A stretch of DNA of 64,000 nucleotides from Lepturacanthus savala (taxonomy: Eukaryota > Chordata > Actinopteri > Scombriformes > Trichiuridae), in assembly GCA_030544235.1 (NCBI GenBank), contig CM060469.1, forward strand, positions 18,639,517 to 18,703,516, in the 5' to 3' direction. The position numbers and the translations under genes are program-made. Shown here piece by piece: positions 61,101 to 64,000 of this stretch. A model generated the notes under the pieces. The model did not search any database, had not been told where the DNA came from, and saw only the letters and a program-made list of their open reading frames with translations. How positions within the stretch are numbered: the first letter of the stretch is position 1; each line of letters starts with the position of its first letter.

Positions 61101-62557
61101 AACAATCTGATCTTCATGCACGGCTACAGAATCAACTGCTGCATTCACATATGTAGAATAGAACTGATGAATTACCTTTTTGTATTTCTTGTTTTCATGC
61201 ATGTATTTAATAGTGCTTTGGAGGTCTTCAACATGGAGCTGCAGGGGAAGAAATACTTTAATAAGAGCAGGTAAAGTGCTGTGTTACACTCGTTTATACA
61301 CAAGATCAAACCGATAATAAAGGGGGGGTTGTAGGGAACCATGTTTAGATTTCTCAGAATAAGGTGTTAAAGAAAGTAAAGCTGTAACAATTAGTCAATC
61401 AAGAGAAAACTCATTGTCCTCTATTTTTATAATAGATTAATCATTTTGAGCTATTTTTCCCAGATAAAATGAGACTATATTAAGGTTACTGCTTCTTCCA
61501 TCTCAGACATGATGAAGCTGTGAAATATTTCTGTGACGTCAATGAAGCCGACAACATCCGGCACTAATTTCACTGTCCGACAAACTCTATGAGTTCAGAT
61601 AAAAGCTAAAAAAATGAAACTCGTGAAGATGTAAAAGTGAAAATTTTTTGCATTTCTGAGACACTATGACAGAAAACTGAATATCTTTGGGTTTTCATTA
61701 TTTTCAGATATTTTATAGACCAAACAAAGAATCATTTAAAAATCGAGAGAATAACAGATCACCTGATTCATTAACAAAAATAATAAGTAGTTGCAGCTCT
61801 TTTCTTTTGCATTTTGGTTGAATTTCTTGCCTCTAATAGGATCAATTTCTAGTATCAATAAAACAATTACAAATAAATGCAGCCCTAAATAATATATTTC
61901 AAAGACTATCTATCCGCTCATTTTCATAATACTTTATGATGTATTATGACTACTTATATAAAAAAAACCCCTCAAAAGTCTAAATATTGATTTGTTGTTA
62001 AATGTATGTCTACATATTAAACCACTTTACTATTGTTGAGAAAAACCTGAGTCATTCTTATTCTGAAAAGCCACCGGAACGACATAACAGAGTAAACAGG
62101 AAGTGAAAATGCTTACATCATCGTTGGGAAAGGCCAGAATTCCAGGCGCCCCATGATCGGTGAAGTAAACGAACACGTGGTCGTTGGGGCCGCTGCCAAA
62201 AAGAAAACAAACGCAGCAAGTTCAACAACAAGCAGACGTGTGATGATCAGACTTTAGATTCACTGCCTCTTTCATCACTTGCCTCTTCAACACTTTTCCA
62301 GATCCACCTCTGACCCGTGACGAGTCGCCCTTCAGCACCGCCAGGAAGTTCTCAGGAGTCACATCCTGCACAACAGCAGCAAAACCAAGTTTGTTTCTTC
62401 AATCAATCTGCTAAACACTGATTTCTGCACTGATGTGAGATGCATTAGTAGAGATATCTGCGCTGGATCACCCACATCTCCAGTGTAGTCTTTGGGAACG
62501 CCGGCGTACACGTCGCTGCCGTTGGGTCTGTTGATCAGGATGCCGGGGGTGGGGTTA
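55168..62557 (-). CDS. lgmn: Legumain (asparaginyl endopeptidase), last eleven coding exons
   Basis: Minus-strand exons: 62476-62557, 62283-62365, 62117-62192, 61176-61238, 61019-61085, 60460-60578, 59308-59397, 59009-59218, 57603-57773, 56715-56782 and 55168-55210. They join in phase to 1072 nt. The fragment starts at NPTPGILINRPNG and ends CHFIH. Catalytic His is in YFTDHGA and catalytic Cys in YIEACESGS, 41 residues apart as in human legumain. DLTPSPDVPL and the C-terminal YEYALRHLYALVNLCE region match the LSAM prodomain. The first 75-90 residues (signal peptide and N-terminus) are not in the window, so the 5' exons lie past 64000. Legumain cleaves after Asn in lysosomes and matures autocatalytically at low pH. 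One intron has a GC donor (62282-62281). Human RGD is KGD here. Confidence 0.96.
57170..57440. repeat. Minisatellite in an lgmn intron
   Basis: Four or so imperfect units of about 60-75 bp built from CTCTCAGGATTAGAGTTAGG-like and CTAATTCTAATCTC motifs, in the intron between the ninth and tenth exons listed for lgmn. Locally telomere-like (TTAGGATTAGG) but not a telomeric array. Confidence 0.7.
59914..59940. repeat. TG microsatellite in an lgmn intron
   Basis: Thirteen TG units in the intron between the sixth and seventh exons listed for lgmn. Confidence 0.95.
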
Positions 62558-64000
62558 CTGGGAAAAACAAATGATTCAGATCAATAGAAGGAAGTGTAAA
62601 TCCCTGACAAAACAGTTTTTTGAGAAATCATGCAACAGATTAATGATTCACTGATCATGTGAAAGCGTCGCTCTGCAGCACTTCAAGTTTTTCAGGTTTT
62701 TTCTTTCACTGTTATGTTCTGCTTGTCTCAACTGTTGTTTTGACAGGAAAACATCTTTATCAACGCCTTCCTTATTTTGCAAGAAATGAATAACGAACAT
62801 TTCTAGTGAATATGGAGAAAGCTTCAGCTGCGAGGACTGGTGTGTGTTTACACAACAGGTAATTATTAACCTCCAGTCTAACAGCGATAATCGCGTCAGA
62901 GATAAGACACAGAAAGAAAAACAATTGCTGAACTTGTCTCGGAAACTTCATCTACATGAAGAAAGCTACCAGCCAATCATCTGTAATTACAGCTCAGTGC
63001 CGTCTCTGCAGCCTAAATGTTGCCATATAAGATATTACTGTGGGAATAAAACAATATAAAATAGAAATATATAATTCAGTGTTCCCGTATATGCGTTTTG
63101 CAAAAATATGACCACCACAGTGTTTTTTTCTTTTTAAAAAGAAGGAGAGAAGTCTGGTACACCTTAAAAGTACTTGGTGTTAACTTTGACCTGGGTTGCA
63201 AATCTGTTATATATAAGAATCATTCATTATTATATATAATATACATTATCATGCTATAATTTGCATTGTTTGCTGGAAGCTATGGATTAGACCATTATAA
63301 ACTGATAAAACAGGTGACCTGTGGATGACAGATTTATTCTTTCTGCTCTTGGATCCAGAAATGATGTTTATCCATCACGTGACTTTTTAAATTTATTTAT
63401 TTATTAATTAATTTAAGGGCATCATCTCGTTTCTCATAGTGTTGTTTTCACATCAGCCTCCAGGCAAGTGTCACAGTAGAATTTCTCTGTTACTCGACAT
63501 CAATTCACTTATGCTCTCAGTTGTAGATTTTTCTAAAAACAATCATGCATAATATTTAAATATATAACCTGTCAGTCATGTGACACTTTGACCTTTTGTT
63601 TCGTGAGGAAATGGATGTCGTCTCACTCTGGAGCCACACTCACACACCCGTTAATTCGATGAAGAACACATTTAATTTCCTGTAAATTCTTCACAATAAA
63701 AGTCTCCTGTTATTTAGTCTCCTGCTCTGTCAGTAATAGAACTCAGGGAAAAAAACGAGTTTCTCATGACTCCTCTTTAACTGTGCTGCCCAGATAATGA
63801 GTGACGCGGGGTTTCAGACGGAGACAAGCAGCCTTTATGTGAAGCTGAGCTGCAACTAGCTGGGCTGTTTTCAGTATTGACGCATCTGAGGTTTATTCTC
63901 TCAAATCAGTGATTTATGATTTAGTTCAAAGATTGTCAGTAAAGCCTGAAGAAAAACACAAAGAAAAAGACTGGTTGTTCAAGTTAGAGAAGCTTAATAA
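62558..64000 (-). other. lgmn: lgmn intron running to the window edge
   Basis: No further legumain exon could be found upstream of 62557: the conserved N-terminal block is absent. The intron therefore extends past the edge or the remaining exons lie beyond. The exon at 62557 begins with the third base of a codon, so the previous exon must end two bases into a codon. Confidence 0.6.

Overview
The window is a stretch of vertebrate nuclear DNA, most probably from a teleost fish. The evidence is two intron-containing genes with clear vertebrate orthologues (chp1 and lgmn, both on the minus strand), fish-type non-LTR and LTR retroelements, 5S rDNA-derived repeats, GATA and TG microsatellites and AT-rich non-coding DNA. 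There are no operons or other bacterial features. Species cannot be named from sequence alone.

Layout. 0.4-3.3 kb: a decayed Ty3/Gypsy element that keeps gag, a protease-like motif and RNase H but has lost the reverse-transcriptase core and integrase. 3.4-11.3 kb: a degenerate minus-strand 5S rRNA-derived tandem array. One 5S copy is split by a ~6.6-kb non-LTR retrotransposon (3671-10274, minus strand) flanked by a 7-nt duplication of 5S sequence. This matches the 5S-targeting behaviour described for the fish Mutsu (Tx1/L1) family. The element itself holds a ~1.1-kb LTR-like insertion. 11.5-17.5 kb: a full-span L1-type LINE on the plus strand with a 14-nt target-site duplication, broken by a 770-bp solo LTR with a 5-nt duplication. 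17.5-25.3 kb: no gene I can name; it holds a short TIR element, a hairpin, a CpG-rich promoter-like block and a long GATA microsatellite.

25.3-32.6 kb: an intron-containing, muscle-type actin pseudogene fragment on the minus strand runs directly into about 47 copies of a 140-bp minisatellite. The array has higher-order periods of 699, 280 and 420 bp, and part of the unit resembles the adjoining actin exon. 32.7-34.0 kb: a diverged tandem duplication with exon-like edges. 36.2-39.2 kb: a minus-strand gene for a fish-type zinc-finger protein with a proline-rich repeat, plus probable 5' noncoding exons and a Tc1-like miniature element in an intron.

40.9-47.6 kb: chp1 (calcineurin B homologous protein 1), complete with seven coding exons and 195 residues, including one GC-AG intron. 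47.6-54.7 kb: intergenic, with dispersed fish repeats and a three-copy ~1-kb tandem duplication. 54.7-64.0 kb: lgmn (legumain). Its last eleven coding exons are present and the 5' exons lie beyond the right edge. It also has a GC-AG intron. The two genes are unrelated in function: CHP1 is a myristoylated EF-hand regulator of Na+/H+ exchangers and calcineurin, and legumain is a lysosomal asparaginyl endopeptidase.
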